DNA of 64,000 bases from Azophilus sp026709365 (GTDB lineage Bacteria > Pseudomonadota > Gammaproteobacteria > Pseudomonadales > Azotimanducaceae). The stretch covers positions 1,488,001 to 1,552,000 of the forward strand of contig OZ241345.1 of NCBI GenBank assembly GCA_965200175.1, written 5' to 3'. The notes under the pieces are model-generated. The model made no database searches, was not told the origin of the DNA, and saw nothing but the letters and a program-made list of their open reading frames with translations. The position numbers and the translations under genes were made by a program. Below, in pieces: positions 18,909 to 26,704 of this stretch; the stretch's first letter is position 1; each line of letters begins with the position of its first letter.

Positions 18909-20126
18909 CTAGGCTCCGTAGAGCGCGTTGGTGAACAGGTAGCACATCGAATCGGCGGGGATCTGCGCCTTGGGCAGCGGCGTCTCCACCTGCTCCGGCG
19001 TCGGGCCGAATTCCTGGGCCAAGGGCGCAAGCTTGTCCACGTCGAAGTTGTAGAGCCGGGCAGCGTTCAGGCCGAGGATCTTGCGGCGGCGCGCGTCCGG
19101 CAGATCGCCGAACGTCAGGCGCAGCGACTCCAGGTTGTAGGGGAAGGTGCCCTCGAAGTGGGGGTAGTCGTTGCCCCAGAGCACCCGGTCCTCGCCGACC
19201 GCATCGATGCCTTCCAGATCGGCGCTGCTGGGGAAGCTCGCGCCGTAGTGGCAATTGCGCGCCGCGTACTCGCTGGGGCGGTCCTTAAGCACCCATTCCA
19301 TGCCGGCGTAGTCCATCTCGCCGATGGCGCCGGCCTTGAAGCCCATGTGGATGCGGTCGAGCTGCTCAAGCGCCGGCCCCACCCAAGCGCAGCCGGATTC
19401 GGTGAGGATGTACTTGAGCTTGGGGAACTTCTCGTAGGCGCCGCTCATCAGCAGGTGGCGCCATCCCGCCTGGCAGTAGAAGGTGACTTCGGAAATCCAG
19501 AGCGCCTCCGGCACGGGGCCGGCGCCGTAGTCCGGCGAACCTTGGCCGGAGTGCTGGTTGATGACCAGGTCGTGGTCCTGAATGGCGGCCAGCACCTTGT
19601 CCCAGGCTGGGTCGTGGAGCGGCTTCAGCCAAGTGCAGTCGGGCGGGATGAGCGGCAGCAGCACGCCGCCGCGCAGCCCGGCCTTGGCAATGAACTCGAT
19701 GTCCTTGACGGCTTCGTCCAGGTCGTTCGGCAGGATCAGGCCGATGCCGGCGCGGCGGTCGGGATCCTCCGCGCAGAAGTCCTTAAGCCAGCGGTTGTGG
19801 GCACGGATGCCGGCCAGGGCCAGCTCAAAGCGGTCCGGCGCGGGTGGCTGGGCGGTGACCACGCTCTTGGTGTAGAACGGCGGCACGGTGTTCGGGAACA
19901 CCACCTCGCCGACCACGCCCTGGCTGTTCTGGTCGCGGGTGCGGATCTCGTAGTCCCAGTTGCGCATCTTCTTTCTGCCGTAGTGCTCCTGGGAGGGATT
20001 TCGGTAGCCGCCGCGCCATTCGTCGAAGCGCTCCCGGTAGCTGGGGTCCAGGTACTCGCGGTACTGCGCGTGGCTCCCGCCGGCGTGGGTGTCGGCGGTG
20101 ATCAGCAGATAGGGGTCGTGGCTCAC
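18909..20126 (-). CDS. Amidohydrolase family protein (amidohydrolase 2), upstream copy
   Basis: A 405-residue metal-dependent amidohydrolase. It opens with LLITADTHAGG, the position of the metal motif (here T-x-H-A), and has WRHLLMSGAYEKFPKLKYILTESGCAWVG, the typical strand with catalytic residues, and VLWGNDYPHFEGTFPY, where the Asp completes the metal site. Relatives decarboxylate or hydrolyse aromatic and tetrahydrofolate-like acids. The GTG at 20126 is chosen because GGAGGAAAA lies upstream. It is the first gene of a run with the second amidohydrolase and the GST. Confidence 0.86.
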   Translation of the reverse strand: MSHDPYLLITADTHAGGSHAQYREYLDPSYRERFDEWRGGYRNPSQEHYGRKKMRNWDYEIRTRDQNSQGVVGEVVFPNTVPPFYTKSVVTAQPPAPDRFELALAGIRAHNRWLKDFCAEDPDRRAGIGLILPNDLDEAVKDIEFIAKAGLRGGVLLPLIPPDCTWLKPLHDPAWDKVLAAIQDHDLVINQHSGQGSPDYGAGPVPEALWISEVTFYCQAGWRHLLMSGAYEKFPKLKYILTESGCAWVGPALEQLDRIHMGFKAGAIGEMDYAGMEWVLKDRPSEYAARNCHYGASFPSSADLEGIDAVGEDRVLWGNDYPHFEGTFPYNLESLRLTFGDLPDARRRKILGLNAARLYNFDVDKLAPLAQEFGPTPEQVETPLPKAQIPADSMCYLFTNALYGA

Positions 20127-20193
20127 GCGGTTTTCCTCCAAGCGGTTGTCCGGGGGCCTGAGCATAGCGGGGCCGGGTCGGTTGGGCCATACG

Positions 20194-20283
20194 CGCCTCT
20201 CGCCCGGAGGGCGAGAGGCGGTTGGAGTTTCGCTACGCGAAACTCCGCGCTCGTCGCCTAGGTCGGATTCCGGTATGTTTCTG
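20194..20283 (-). repeat. Dispersed repeat family 1 (reverse orientation)
   Basis: Read on the minus strand the copy runs GAAACAT, CCGGAA, about 25 bases, then stem GGAGTTTCGC/GCGAAACTCC (20224-20246) and a 12-bp GC-rich stem (20194-20220, CGCCTCTCGCCC/GGGCGAGAGGCG). The left part fills the gap before the amidohydrolase genes; the right part forms the last codons of the truncated monooxygenase reading frame, so the repeat sits exactly at the truncation. Confidence 0.85.
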
Positions 20284-20613
20284 AATCATCCGCACGCACG
20301 CGCAAGGCGGGCGCGTTTCGTTGCCGAAGGTAGGGCAGAGAATCGCCGCGATCTGATCTCCCGTCAGCGCGCTCAACCAGCGGTTGCAAGCCGTCCAGTC
20401 CGGCCCCAGCCCGGTTTCCTCGACCGCTTTTTCCAAGCCCAGAAACCGCATGAGTTCCATGGTGTTGGTGTCCACGAACCTGGAGCGGGGATGGGTGTTG
20501 ACCGCGCTGCGCCTCTCGATGAGCAGGGTGTCGATGCCGAATCGGGAGAGCAGCAGAGCGCCCGCAAGCCCGATGGGGCCGCATCCGACAATGCATACGG
20601 GGACTTGGATCAT
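20284..20613 (-). pseudogene. FAD-dependent aromatic monooxygenase, N-terminal remnant
   Basis: The reading frame starts at 20613 with GGGAG upstream and encodes the first ~100 residues of a PheA/TfdB-type flavin monooxygenase: the FAD-binding GxGxxG motif in VCIVGCGPIGLAGALLLSRFG, the acidic strand end LLIERR, and PRSRFVDTNTMELMRFLGL. Full-length members have about 400-600 residues. Homology stops near 20310 (CPTFGN), after which the frame runs into a family 1 repeat and ends at 20233. A TATAAT box on the minus strand lies at 20654-20659. The gene is dead; the remainder is not in the window. Confidence 0.8.
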
Positions 20614-20947
20614 GGCCAGCGCTCCCAACGCCCTTATCCCGGAAGGAAGCGTGATTATATGTGGGTGCTGCCGGGCCGCGTTGCCGCGCTCGCTCCGCAC
20701 GAAGGACAGCCCAAGCGCCCCGCCTTCAGAGCGCACCGGGCGCCTTCCACAGAGCGAGAGTTCGACGGCGGGAAACTCGTTCCGGGGACCTTGCCTGAAG
20801 CGGGCGTTTCGCCCCCTCGCAGTGGCACTCGTCAGAGCGCGGCCCGCTCAAGCCCCGCCAAAGTCCAACTGAGCCGCTACCGATGTCAAGGCCGGATTGC
20901 AGGCGGATTCCAAGTAAGTTATAACATATCCGCTTTGCAGAGGGAGA
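20614..20947. other. Gene-free stretch between the monooxygenase remnant and merC
   Basis: The 334 bases hold a minus-strand TATAAT at 20654-20659, GC-rich sequence with short inverted repeats such as GCGGGCG/CGCCC near 20808, and at the right end the probable Zur box. No reading frame here has recognisable similarity or a credible ribosome site. Confidence 0.5.
20918..20930 (+). promoter_or_regulatory. Probable Zur box
   Basis: The sequence GTTATAACATATC matches the proteobacterial Zur operator pattern GTTATANNATAAC at all but one fixed position and contains the perfect palindrome GTTATAAC. It lies 18-30 bases upstream of the merC reading frame, which overlaps a Fur/Zur-type regulator gene. 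The AT-rich core stands out in a GC-rich region. A repressor bound here would control merC and its own gene in response to zinc. Confidence 0.65.
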
Positions 20948-21442
20948 ATGCGGTCCGAAGGACGTGGCTCAAGGGCTGCCTTCCCGGATCGTGCGAATTC
21001 CATGAATCCATCCAGCTTTCCACTGTGCCCTCCTGAGGGGCACAGGACGGCCCGCCTTGATCTTTATGCGGCGGGGCTCTCGATGCTGTGCCTGCTGCAC
21101 TGCCTCGCCCTGCCTGTGCTCGTAACGCTGATGCCGCTGGCTGTCCAGGCCGCCGAAAGCGAGCTGACGCATCGCATCTTGGCCGTTTCTGCGGTTCCCT
21201 TGAGCTTGCTGGTGATTTGGAGAACGCTGTCCGAGGGGGGCAGTCGGCTTTTCGTTGGCGCGGCGTTGACCGGACTCGGGTTGCTGCTGCTGGCGGCTTT
21301 CGTTGAGGCCGCGTCGGCCTATGAGGAGCCGATCACGGTTGCCGGCGGCGCCCTGCTGGGCTCCGCCCACGTATGGCACTGGATGCGGCAACGGAGTAGG
21401 CTTGGGCTTCACGTCCGCTTGGTTGAAGCTGATGAAGCTTGA
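20948..21442 (+). CDS. MerC-domain membrane protein
   Basis: A small inner-membrane protein (up to 164 residues) with four predicted membrane segments. The first carries the MerC Cys pattern in LSMLCLLHCLALPVLV, followed by LTHRILAVSAVPLSLLVIW, LFVGAALTGLGLLLLAAFV and ITVAGGALLGSAHVWHWM. MerC proteins carry mercuric ions across the membrane; many relatives lie next to zur genes and are thought to serve zinc or general metal handling. No merR, merA or merP gene is nearby, so zinc is more likely. The start is uncertain: ATG 20948 follows AGAGGG closely, and ATG 21002 is an alternative. Confidence 0.8.
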   Translation: MRSEGRGSRAAFPDRANSMNPSSFPLCPPEGHRTARLDLYAAGLSMLCLLHCLALPVLVTLMPLAVQAAESELTHRILAVSAVPLSLLVIWRTLSEGGSRLFVGAALTGLGLLLLAAFVEAASAYEEPITVAGGALLGSAHVWHWMRQRSRLGLHVRLVEADEA

Positions 21443-21963
21443 GCGTTGCGGATGGGTTGATCGCCGGTTCCCGGAGAAGTCTCGACTTGGCTAGTCAGTG
21501 GGCAATTTCGGCGCCGCTTGCGGCGAAATGGCGCAAGCTTGCCGAAGTGCGTTGCGCGGAGAGGGGCGAGCGGCTTACGCCGGCCCGATCAGCGGCCTAT
21601 GCGGAAATGCTGGCCTGCAGCCGGCCGGTTTCCGCTTACGAGCTCATCGCGCTGCTGGAGCGGCGCCAAGGGCGCAAGATCGCTCCGCTGAGCGTTTACC
21701 GGCACTTGGACTTCCTCATGCGCAACGGCCTCGTGCATCGGCTGCAGTCCGCCCAAACCTACCTGCCGTGCGACCACCCGGACCATCCCCATGAAAGCCA
21801 GTTCTTGCTGTGCTCGGCCTGCGGCCATGTGGATGAGGTCGAGTCGAGGGGGTTTACGACGCTGCTGTCCCAGATCGCCGACGAGCACGGGTTCCGGCCG
21901 GATGATGCCGTCGTCGAGATCAAGGGCGTGTGCGGCACCTGCGCCGTTGACGAATCCCGCTGA
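21439..21963 (+). CDS. zur: Fur-family regulator, Zur-like
   Basis: A Fur-family repressor of about 155-174 residues. The winged-helix part contains ERLTPARSAAYAEML and IAPLSVYRHLDFLMRNGLVHRL. The metal-binding half has the HESQFLLCSACGHVDEVES segment and a terminal CGTC, together giving two CxxC pairs for structural zinc. The conserved LSVYR-L-FL pattern and the neighbouring merC gene favour a zinc sensor over an iron sensor. Its first possible start, TTG at 21439, overlaps the merC stop by four bases, so the two are coupled; an in-frame TTG near 21488 is another choice. Repression through the box at 20918 would make it autoregulated. Confidence 0.82.
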   Translation: MSVADGLIAGSRRSLDLASQWAISAPLAAKWRKLAEVRCAERGERLTPARSAAYAEMLACSRPVSAYELIALLERRQGRKIAPLSVYRHLDFLMRNGLVHRLQSAQTYLPCDHPDHPHESQFLLCSACGHVDEVESRGFTTLLSQIADEHGFRPDDAVVEIKGVCGTCAVDESR

Positions 21964-22004
21964 CCGGTCCTTGCGCCGTTGACGAATCCCGCTGACCGGT
22001 CCTC
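21941..22004 (+). repeat. 32-bp tandem duplication over the end of the zur gene
   Basis: A 32-base unit beginning GCGCCGTTGACG occurs twice in a row (21941-21972 and 21973-22004) with a single mismatch at the last base. It covers the final seven codons and stop of the zur gene, so a second copy of the C-terminal codons lies just behind the stop. The near identity marks a recent slip or repair event. Confidence 0.9.
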
Positions 22005-22075
22005 TTGCCCAACTGCATCCGTTCGCGGGCATCCTTGACGGACTGCGCGGATCGCCTTGCCCAACAGCGGATGGT

Positions 22076-22660
22076 CTATGGCTGGCTTTTCCGGGCGATG
22101 TCGCCAACGCGGATGATGCCGGGCTCGACCACCCTCGCGTTGATGCCGCGCAGGTTGAGCCGCCGCCCCTGCTTGGAGTTGACGAACCGAATGGCGTCCG
22201 TCCCGAACCGGGCGGAGAACTTCCGGCAGCCGGCATGGGGAACGGCGGTCACCTCGACCACGGCTTCGCCGACGGTCAGCCGCGCGCCCGGCGGCAGGTT
22301 TTCGTGGCTGAGATCGAGATCGACGTAAAGCTGGTCGCCGGCCAAGGGCCAGCGCTCCCGGCTGCCAGCCACCAACGCGGCGACCCTGGCGTTCATCAGG
22401 GTTAGCTGCCTGTCCAAGTGTTCGGCTGAATCCTTGCCACGGCCGTTGTTGTGCCACTTGTCGCCCACCAGCCCCGCCTCCATGTCGAGGGTGCCGACTT
22501 CCAGAACCTCCCGCTCGTCGGTGCGGGGCCGACGCACGAGCATCTCAAGGGGGCCGCCATCGCTTGGCGATGCCTGAATGTGGACGAGGCCAGCCTCGAG
22601 TTCATTGCGTGCCAAGTGCTTCACTGCGCTCCCTTGGATTGCGGATGGCTTGCGTCTCAC
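22076..22660 (-). CDS. MOSC domain protein
   Basis: A 182-194-residue MOSC protein. The conserved cysteine is C145 in VPHAGCRKFSARFGTDA, followed by RRLNLRGINARVVEPGIIRVGD, the typical end of the fold. MOSC domains bind sulfur or the molybdenum cofactor and transfer or reduce substrates, as in MOCO sulfurase and YiiM/mARC. Two starts compete: GTG 22660, which overlaps the upstream gene's stop as GTGA, and GTG 22624 with AAGGGAG upstream. A role serving the molybdenum hydroxylase at 30-34 kb is possible but inferred. Confidence 0.85.
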   Translation of the reverse strand: MRRKPSAIQGSAVKHLARNELEAGLVHIQASPSDGGPLEMLVRRPRTDEREVLEVGTLDMEAGLVGDKWHNNGRGKDSAEHLDRQLTLMNARVAALVAGSRERWPLAGDQLYVDLDLSHENLPPGARLTVGEAVVEVTAVPHAGCRKFSARFGTDAIRFVNSKQGRRLNLRGINARVVEPGIIRVGDIARKSQP

Positions 22661-24333
22661 CGCAGGATGCGGTCGAGCTGGCGGAGCACCGCATTGGCGT
22701 CATTCTGGACATCTTTCAGTTCCGTCAACGCGGATTGCCTAGGGTCAAGTTCCCGTCCGCTCTTTCGCACATTGGCCGTCTCCAAGGCATCGCCTTCTCT
22801 GCTGTCTGGGCGATAGACCTGCATGCTGATCCCATCAGCGTGCGCCTCAAACAATGCTGGGTGATTCTCCGGGTTGGCGATGATTGCCTTGGTTCGCGCG
22901 ATGTCGGCCTCGGCTGCTGAGCGAACTTCGGCCTCCAGGGCGCGCAACTGGTCGATGAGCGCCGGGCTTTCGGAAGCCTGGGATTGAACGGCCCGCAGGC
23001 ATTCGGCCATGCCTTTGTGGGAATCATTGATGGCCGTGCGCTCGGCCAAGTCCTCGGCGTCCCTGGGTGGGGCGGATGCCATTTTGCCCAGCAGGTCCAG
23101 CGCCAAATGCGCAGCCTCCGCCTTGTGGGCGGGATCTCCGCCCTTGGCTTCGGCAATTTTCCGCAAGTCCTTGGCGAAGCCATCCAATTGGGTGAAGTTC
23201 CGCACTTCAAAGGCGTCATCCTGGAATTCCCGCACGGTTTCCATGAGTTCGGCTGCATTGGCAATAGGCCCTTCCGGTGGCTGCATTCGCTCGCCCGGGA
23301 AAGCGGCACGTTCAAAAGCGGGTGACTCCGCGGCTGGCGCATCCCACCTCGAATAAGTGCGGAGCTCCTCCCCGCCATTGTTGCTGCCGCCGAAATGGAC
23401 CCTTACCGGACCGATGCGGCCCTCCTCGTTGATGGGCGTTGACCCTTGGCCGTCCGCGCGAAGGCGCTGCCCGTCAGCGACATCCCGCCGCTCGAACTCA
23501 CTGGCCAGCACGCTCAGGTATTGGGCTTTGAAGGCATCCACGCGGGCGGAAGCGTCTTCGCCGGGGGGCGTCTCCCCTCTGATGAGGGCCACCGCTCGGT
23601 TGAACTCATCCATGATGTCCAGCGCCCTCTGCTCAGCCTTCTCCGCACGGCCAGCCGTCATCATGAAGTTGACGCTTAAAGCGGTCCTCTGATCCATGGG
23701 GGACTCGCCAGCCATCAGACGCCCCTCTTCGGAGATTACGCTGTGCGCCCGCCGCAACTCGTCCGGGTACGCAGCCGTGATTTTTTCGGTCGGCTCGCCG
23801 TTTCGCACCAAGTCAATCCTTTCCTGGCGGCTCGCCCGTTGCTCTTCCTGCACCTTTGCAATGGCGTCGGATACTTCATGTATCCTGCCTCCCTCGGCGT
23901 GTCCCGACCGGATGAGTTCGCTCAGCGGCGTGCGGGCGCTGAGGGTGCTGCGTAGGGTGTCGCCTACAGCCTCGCGCCTCATGAAGTCCGCGCCGGCGGC
24001 GTCCTTTTGGATGTTTTCCAGCACGTCCAACGCTTTCAGGACCACGCTCTTTTCGTAGTTCTTGGGGTCGTGGCGGGCTTGCGAGAGCAAGTCGAACACC
24101 GGCTTGCCAACCAGCGCGGTAGCGATTCTCCCGCCGATGGAGCCTTTCTCGGCAAGACCGTGGCTCACGAGGAAGTCGGCGATTTTGCCGCGAAAGGTGT
24201 TTTTGACGCCTTCGCCGATTAGGGCGCCCTTTTCATCCAGAGCGAGGGCGCCGCCCTCTTGGATGCGCGCTAGGTTGGAGACGAGGTTTTGGGTTTGAAG
24301 ATTTAGCCCTTGCGCTGCCGTATCAACCGCCAT
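22657..24333 (-). CDS. Unrecognised 558-residue, mostly helical protein
   Basis: I do not recognise this protein. It has no signal peptide or membrane segment, a single cysteine (in GMAECLRAVQ), and is rich in Ala, Glu, Arg and Asp, with long runs that should form amphipathic helices (for example about residues 90-125, 165-260 and 420-500). A Gly/Asn/Pro-rich linker (GPVRVHFGGSNNGGEELRTYSRWDAP) splits two helical halves. No catalytic motif stands out. It overlaps the MOSC gene by four bases but is unlikely to be functionally linked to it. Its base composition is less GC-rich than its neighbours, and it borders a graveyard of mobile and ankyrin remnants, so horizontal origin is likely. A secreted effector or structural protein are options; neither is shown. 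Confidence 0.7.
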   Translation of the reverse strand: MAVDTAAQGLNLQTQNLVSNLARIQEGGALALDEKGALIGEGVKNTFRGKIADFLVSHGLAEKGSIGGRIATALVGKPVFDLLSQARHDPKNYEKSVVLKALDVLENIQKDAAGADFMRREAVGDTLRSTLSARTPLSELIRSGHAEGGRIHEVSDAIAKVQEEQRASRQERIDLVRNGEPTEKITAAYPDELRRAHSVISEEGRLMAGESPMDQRTALSVNFMMTAGRAEKAEQRALDIMDEFNRAVALIRGETPPGEDASARVDAFKAQYLSVLASEFERRDVADGQRLRADGQGSTPINEEGRIGPVRVHFGGSNNGGEELRTYSRWDAPAAESPAFERAAFPGERMQPPEGPIANAAELMETVREFQDDAFEVRNFTQLDGFAKDLRKIAEAKGGDPAHKAEAAHLALDLLGKMASAPPRDAEDLAERTAINDSHKGMAECLRAVQSQASESPALIDQLRALEAEVRSAAEADIARTKAIIANPENHPALFEAHADGISMQVYRPDSREGDALETANVRKSGRELDPRQSALTELKDVQNDANAVLRQLDRILR

Positions 24334-24413
24334 GAGTCCGCCCTAATTTGATCGAAGGACTGCATGTTACGGCATTTGGCTTTTGCCTTGGTACTTGTAT
24401 CGGGATTTCCTTG

Positions 24414-24540
24414 GCGCATCCGTTCCTGTACGTGAAGCGGCACTTCGGCTACTCAAAGGTGCGCTGCCGGGGCTTGGCGAGGAACACGCAGCGCATCGCG
24501 CTGCTGCTCGGCTTTTCCAACCTGCTCATCGCCGCCTGCC
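24414..24540 (+). pseudogene. IS5-family transposase, C-terminal fragment
   Basis: The translated stretch HPFLYVKRHFGYSKVRCRG followed by LARNTQRIALLLGFSNLLIA is the highly conserved C-terminus of IS5-group transposases (usual form HPFLYVKRHFGY.KVRYRGL.KN). Only about 42 residues remain, without a start, without the DDE domain and without recognisable ends. It marks an old insertion site within the 716-base gene-free stretch 24334-25049. Confidence 0.85.
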
Positions 24541-24570
24541 ATAGCTCATCACCCGTCGAAACATTTTCGC

Positions 24571-24804
24571 CAAGCAATTCAAGCCGATCACGTCAAGCCG
24601 CTGCACAAGGGCGGCAAGCCCTACGAGCTGTCGAACGTGCAGACCCTGTGCCGCACCTGCCACCGGCGGCGCACCGGTAAGCAGGGCGCTGCCGCGCTCA
24701 AGGCCAAGCGCGAGGCGAGCTGTGAGCGCGACGTTTGGCTTGGCATGAGCGCAGACCGGGCGGCTTTCTACCGGCTGCTGGAGCATGATTTCGACGGGGT
24801 GTAG
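24571..24804 (+). pseudogene. HNH endonuclease, C-terminal fragment
   Basis: Read in frame from 24571, the sequence gives QAIQADHVKPLHKGGKPYEL and NVQTLCRTCHRRRTGKQ, the core of the beta-beta-alpha metal HNH fold (D-H, N, C-x2-C-H), then about 40 helical residues to a TAG at 24802. There is no start codon or N-terminal part; the frame is fused directly behind the IS5 fragment. Comparable HNH proteins are often SNF2/helicase-associated or phage-borne. Confidence 0.75.
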
Positions 24805-24818
24805 TGATACCTTCTCCA

Positions 24819-24965
24819 ATGGTGAGGCGGTTGGTTGACGCAGGCGCGGATGTGAACGCGGTTGTTGACTTAGGAGAACGTAAAGCAACGGCGCTGATGG
24901 TGGCGGCGCTTGAAGGCCATGCGGACGTGGCCAAGCTGCTGCGCGAGGCTGGCGCGAGGGAGTGA
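24819..24965 (+). pseudogene. Ankyrin-repeat protein fragment
   Basis: A 48-codon frame encodes MVRRLVDAGADVNAVVDLGE and then KATALMVAALEGHADVAKLL, the two halves of ankyrin repeats (L..GADVNA....TALM.AA..GH.DVAKLLREAGA). Intact ankyrin proteins have many such repeats; here one and a half remain. It begins 15 bases after the HNH fragment. Ankyrin proteins are common in host-associated bacteria. Confidence 0.7.
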
Positions 24966-25049
24966 CCAAACCGCCGTTTGCCGTTTCCGCCCAAAACTAG
25001 GGACAGAAAAGGCAAAAATTTCGCTAAGTTATTGATTTTGCGTTTATTA

Positions 25050-25140
25050 TGGCGGAGAGGGAGGGATTCGAACCCTCGATGAGCTATTAACCCATACTCC
25101 CTTAGCAGGGGAGCGCCTTCAGCCGCTCGGCCACCTCTCC
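25050..25140 (-). tRNA. tRNA-Ser (anticodon GCU)
   Basis: A 91-nt class II tRNA on the minus strand. The acceptor stem pairs GGAGAGG with CCTCTCC, followed by the discriminator G and an encoded CCA. The D-arm reads GCCGAGCGGC, the anticodon arm is CTCCC-CTGCTAA-GGGAG (anticodon GCT), a long variable arm follows, and the T-arm has GGTTCGAATCC. It decodes AGC and AGU. The gene sits at the right end of the mobile-element graveyard, and tRNA-Ser genes are common integration sites. Confidence 0.96.
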
Positions 25141-25257
25141 GGGACTGCCCGCCATGTGGGCGAGGCGGGAGTATAACCTGTTAAGCGATGTGCTGGGGCC
25201 GTGCATATAATTGCCTCCCCAATCCCCCAATCCCCCAAGCCCCTTGGAGCCTGAAGA

Positions 25258-26619
25258 TTGGAAACGCAGCCCCTCTGGCGCTGGCCTGAACTGTGTCGGG
25301 CCCTTGATCTGCCGCAGCAGGACGGCCCCGACATCACTGGCCTCGGCATCGACTCCCGCCGCATTCAGCCCGGCGAACTGTTCATCGCCCTCACCGGCGA
25401 TCCCGGACCTCGCTTTCATGCCGCCAGCCGCTCCGAGCGGGATGGCCACGACTACGTGGCCGACGCCTTTGAGCGGGGCGCCGCCGCGGCCTTGGTACAC
25501 CGGGACGTTGGCGCCGACGGTCCCTTGCTGCGCGTTGACGACAGCCTTGACGGCCTTTGGGCGCTAGCCCGCGCCCGGCGGCGGGCCTTGGGCGGGGACG
25601 TGGTGGCGGTCACGGGCAGCAGCGGCAAGACGACGGTCAAGACCCTGTTGGGAGCAGCGCTGGATGCCTTCACCACGGCCGGCAGCTTGAACAACCATCT
25701 CGGCGTGCCGCTGTCCTTGGCGTCCGCGCCAGCCGGGACCGAGCGCGCCGTGCTTGAGGTTGGCACCAACCATCCCGGCGAGATTGAAACGCTCTCCCGG
25801 CTGGTTTCGCCCACCGTGGCCCTAGTGCTCAACGTGCATCCCGCCCATCGGGAGTTCTTTGCTGACCTGAATGCCATTCGGACGGAAAAACTCTCCATTT
25901 GCAGAGGGTTGAGGGATGGAGGCGTATTGGTGCTCGAGCAGTCCTTGGGCAAGGCTGGGCTGCTGGATGGGCTGCGCACGCTCACGTTTGGCGAAGGCAA
26001 GGGCGCGGATTGCCGCCTGCTTGGCTGCGAGGAAGGCCATGCTGCCTATGAGGTGGACGGGCGGCGCATCGAGGCTCGCGTGCCCGGTGGCGGGCATCAT
26101 CGGGCGCTGTCGTTGGCGGCGGTGTTATGCGTGCTCAAGGCGCTTGGCCAGGGGCCTGATGCGGCTGTTGACTTGCCGGACAGCCTGATCCCCGGCGGGC
26201 GCGGCACCGAGCGGCTTTGCGGACGGGCCGTGGTGGTGGATGACAGCTACAACGCCAATCCGGCCAGCATGCGGGCGGCGCTTGTGGGGCTGCGCAACGA
26301 TCGGGGACGAACCATTGCCGTGTTGGGGGAGATGTTGGAGCTTGGGGATGAGAGCGATGCCTACCACAGCGGGCTTGCTGAGGCTTGTGGCCATGTTGAC
26401 CAAGTCGTGGCGGTGGGTGCGGGCATGCGGGCGCTCTATGCCGAGTTGGCCGAGTCCCAGCGTTGGGTTTGGTCTGAGAGGGCTGACGATGCGCTGCTTG
26501 AGGAGCTGGTTGGCGGCATTCGGCCTGGGGATCGGGTGTTGGTCAAGGGCTCCAACCGGGTGTTCTGGGTAAGCCGGTTTGCCGATCGGCTGGCTTGCGC
26601 CCTGCAGGCTGGGGCTTGA
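25258..26619 (+). CDS. murF: UDP-N-acetylmuramoyl-tripeptide--D-alanyl-D-alanine ligase
   Basis: A 453-residue Mur ligase that adds D-Ala-D-Ala to the UDP-MurNAc-tripeptide in the cytoplasm, the last soluble step in peptidoglycan precursor synthesis. The N-terminal UDP-binding domain has GIDSRRIQPGELFIAL, the ATP site is GSSGKTT (120-126), then AGSLNNHLGVPLSL, EVGTNHPGEIE, and the C-terminal domain has VVVDDSYNANPASMRAAL. The start is TTG at 25258 with TTGGAG nine bases upstream. In most gammaproteobacteria murF lies in the dcw cluster between murE and mraY; here it stands alone behind a tRNA gene. Confidence 0.95.
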   Translation: METQPLWRWPELCRALDLPQQDGPDITGLGIDSRRIQPGELFIALTGDPGPRFHAASRSERDGHDYVADAFERGAAAALVHRDVGADGPLLRVDDSLDGLWALARARRRALGGDVVAVTGSSGKTTVKTLLGAALDAFTTAGSLNNHLGVPLSLASAPAGTERAVLEVGTNHPGEIETLSRLVSPTVALVLNVHPAHREFFADLNAIRTEKLSICRGLRDGGVLVLEQSLGKAGLLDGLRTLTFGEGKGADCRLLGCEEGHAAYEVDGRRIEARVPGGGHHRALSLAAVLCVLKALGQGPDAAVDLPDSLIPGGRGTERLCGRAVVVDDSYNANPASMRAALVGLRNDRGRTIAVLGEMLELGDESDAYHSGLAEACGHVDQVVAVGAGMRALYAELAESQRWVWSERADDALLEELVGGIRPGDRVLVKGSNRVFWVSRFADRLACALQAGA

Positions 26620-26704
26620 TCAGGAAAAGCCGTGTTTTCCCCTGACGTGCGGGAACAGGCATACTAAGGCATGGATCGAATCGGAAACGCGGCTGCGTCC
26701 CGCC

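Noticed and set aside
20948..21442. Mercury resistance operon
   Set aside because: Only a MerC-domain protein is present; no merR, merT, merP or merA, and the linked regulator and operator look Zur-type.
24348..24680. A 110-residue membrane-like protein frame
   Set aside because: Its middle is the C-terminus of an IS5 transposase and its end is an out-of-frame reading of the HNH fragment.
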